A DNA stretch of 64,000 bases, taken from positions 86,618-150,617 of the forward strand of contig NZ_NUZU01000037.1 of NCBI RefSeq assembly GCF_002567005.1, given 5' to 3'. Below the pieces are notes generated by a model. That model saw only the letters and a list, made by a program, of their open reading frames with translations, was not told the DNA's origin and did no database searches. This stretch comes from Bacillus sp. AFS073361 (lineage in GTDB: Bacteria; Bacillota; Bacilli; Bacillales; Cytobacillaceae). The position numbers and the translations under genes were made by a program. This document shows positions 63,690 to 64,000 of this stretch, piece after piece. The first letter of the stretch is position 1. The number at the start of each line of letters is the position of its first letter.

Positions 63690-64000
63690 ATGCATGGACA
63701 TTCTTTAGAATTAATCGAGCTTGAATTAGCCATTCTGATCCGCCGAACCACGTCAATTTCAAGTAATAAGAAATTGGGGAATCTTGATCGATCGGCCTAT
63801 TTAATCCTACGAAGAATTAATGAAAAGGGTGCTGTCGGAGTAAAAGTATTAGCAGATGAATTTAATCTGGATATTTCTACAGTCAGTAGACAGGCAGCCG
63901 CTCTAGAACATAAAGAATATTTATATCGAATTCCCGATCCATTGGATGGTCGAGCTTATTCTCTTCAATTAACTGAACTGGGTGCAACGGAATTATTTGA
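63690..64000 (+). CDS. MarR family regulator (partial, cut by window end)
   Basis: The first ~103 residues of a MarR-type winged-helix regulator are present; the 3' end is outside the window. The HTH region reads VKVLADEFNLDISTVSRQ, followed by the wing with DPLDGRAYSLQLTELG. ATG 63690 has GTGAGGT about 10 nt upstream. It is divergent to the MFS efflux gene and probably represses it via the palindrome at 63553-63569. Confidence 0.9.
   Translation, partial: MHGHSLELIELELAILIRRTTSISSNKKLGNLDRSAYLILRRINEKGAVGVKVLADEFNLDISTVSRQAAALEHKEYLYRIPDPLDGRAYSLQLTELGATELF

Overview
The window reads as chromosome of a low-GC, endospore-forming Firmicute of the Bacillaceae, probably Bacillus or a relative such as Neobacillus. 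Reasons: SplA/SplB, a GerA-type germination gene, FtsZ, SwrC, LtaS, YhgE and Glg proteins that recall their B. subtilis counterparts, AGGAGG-type ribosome sites, frequent TTG/GTG starts, U-tailed terminators, and CcpA cre boxes. No tRNA, rRNA, insertion sequence, prophage or CRISPR array was seen.

Layout. 1-2.1 kb: a stand-alone ftsZ with its own terminator and a small unknown gene. 2.2-7.7 kb: glycogen operon glgBCDA, without glgP. 7.9-10.6 kb: a DUF2935 protein and three small or unknown genes. 10.8-12.8 kb: a glycine riboswitch with terminator in front of a CycA-type permease. 12.8-14.3 kb: an MFS transporter whose leader carries two PyrR-binding motifs, one built as an attenuator and one covering the ribosome site. 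14.5-21.9 kb: FAD-linked D-2-hydroxyacid dehydrogenase, a DRE-TIM aldolase, a CitA/DcuS-type two-component system next to a CitM-type citrate transporter with a cre box, and an AEC transporter. 22-25.4 kb: a 789-residue protein with a C-terminal prenyl diphosphate synthase, then an unusual repeat-HTH/coiled-coil/J-domain protein. 25.5-27.1 kb: secreted SGNH esterase and a secreted unknown.

27.1-40.4 kb is the metabolic centrepiece: two overlapping Crp/Fnr regulators diverge from a 12-gene operon. In order it encodes an HpaB-type flavin monooxygenase, a kinase-less FAD synthetase, an FMN reductase, 3-hydroxyanthranilate dioxygenase, ACMS decarboxylase, RidA-type aminomuconate deaminase, aminomuconate-semialdehyde dehydrogenase, two hydratase/decarboxylase paralogues, kynureninase, an amino acid permease and tryptophan 2,3-dioxygenase. 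Together these can take tryptophan through kynurenine and anthranilate to 3-hydroxyanthranilate and then by meta-cleavage to 2-oxo acids. Kynurenine formamidase and the last aldolase and aldehyde dehydrogenase are not in the cluster.

40.4-47.2 kb: truncated gerA-type gene, L,D-transpeptidase, Eis-like acetyltransferase, BrnQ, a small unknown, and splAB. 47.2-53.1 kb: a TetR regulator with two efflux pumps (DHA2 MFS and SwrC-like RND), with shared operators lying inside the promoters. 53.3-57.5 kb: LtaS-type synthase and a YhgE/Pip gene broken by a one-base shift in an A-run. 57.6-61.2 kb: sulfate assimilation operon cysH-sat-cysC-sirB without permease. 61.3-64 kb: a YitT protein, then an MFS transporter divergent from a MarR regulator cut by the window end.
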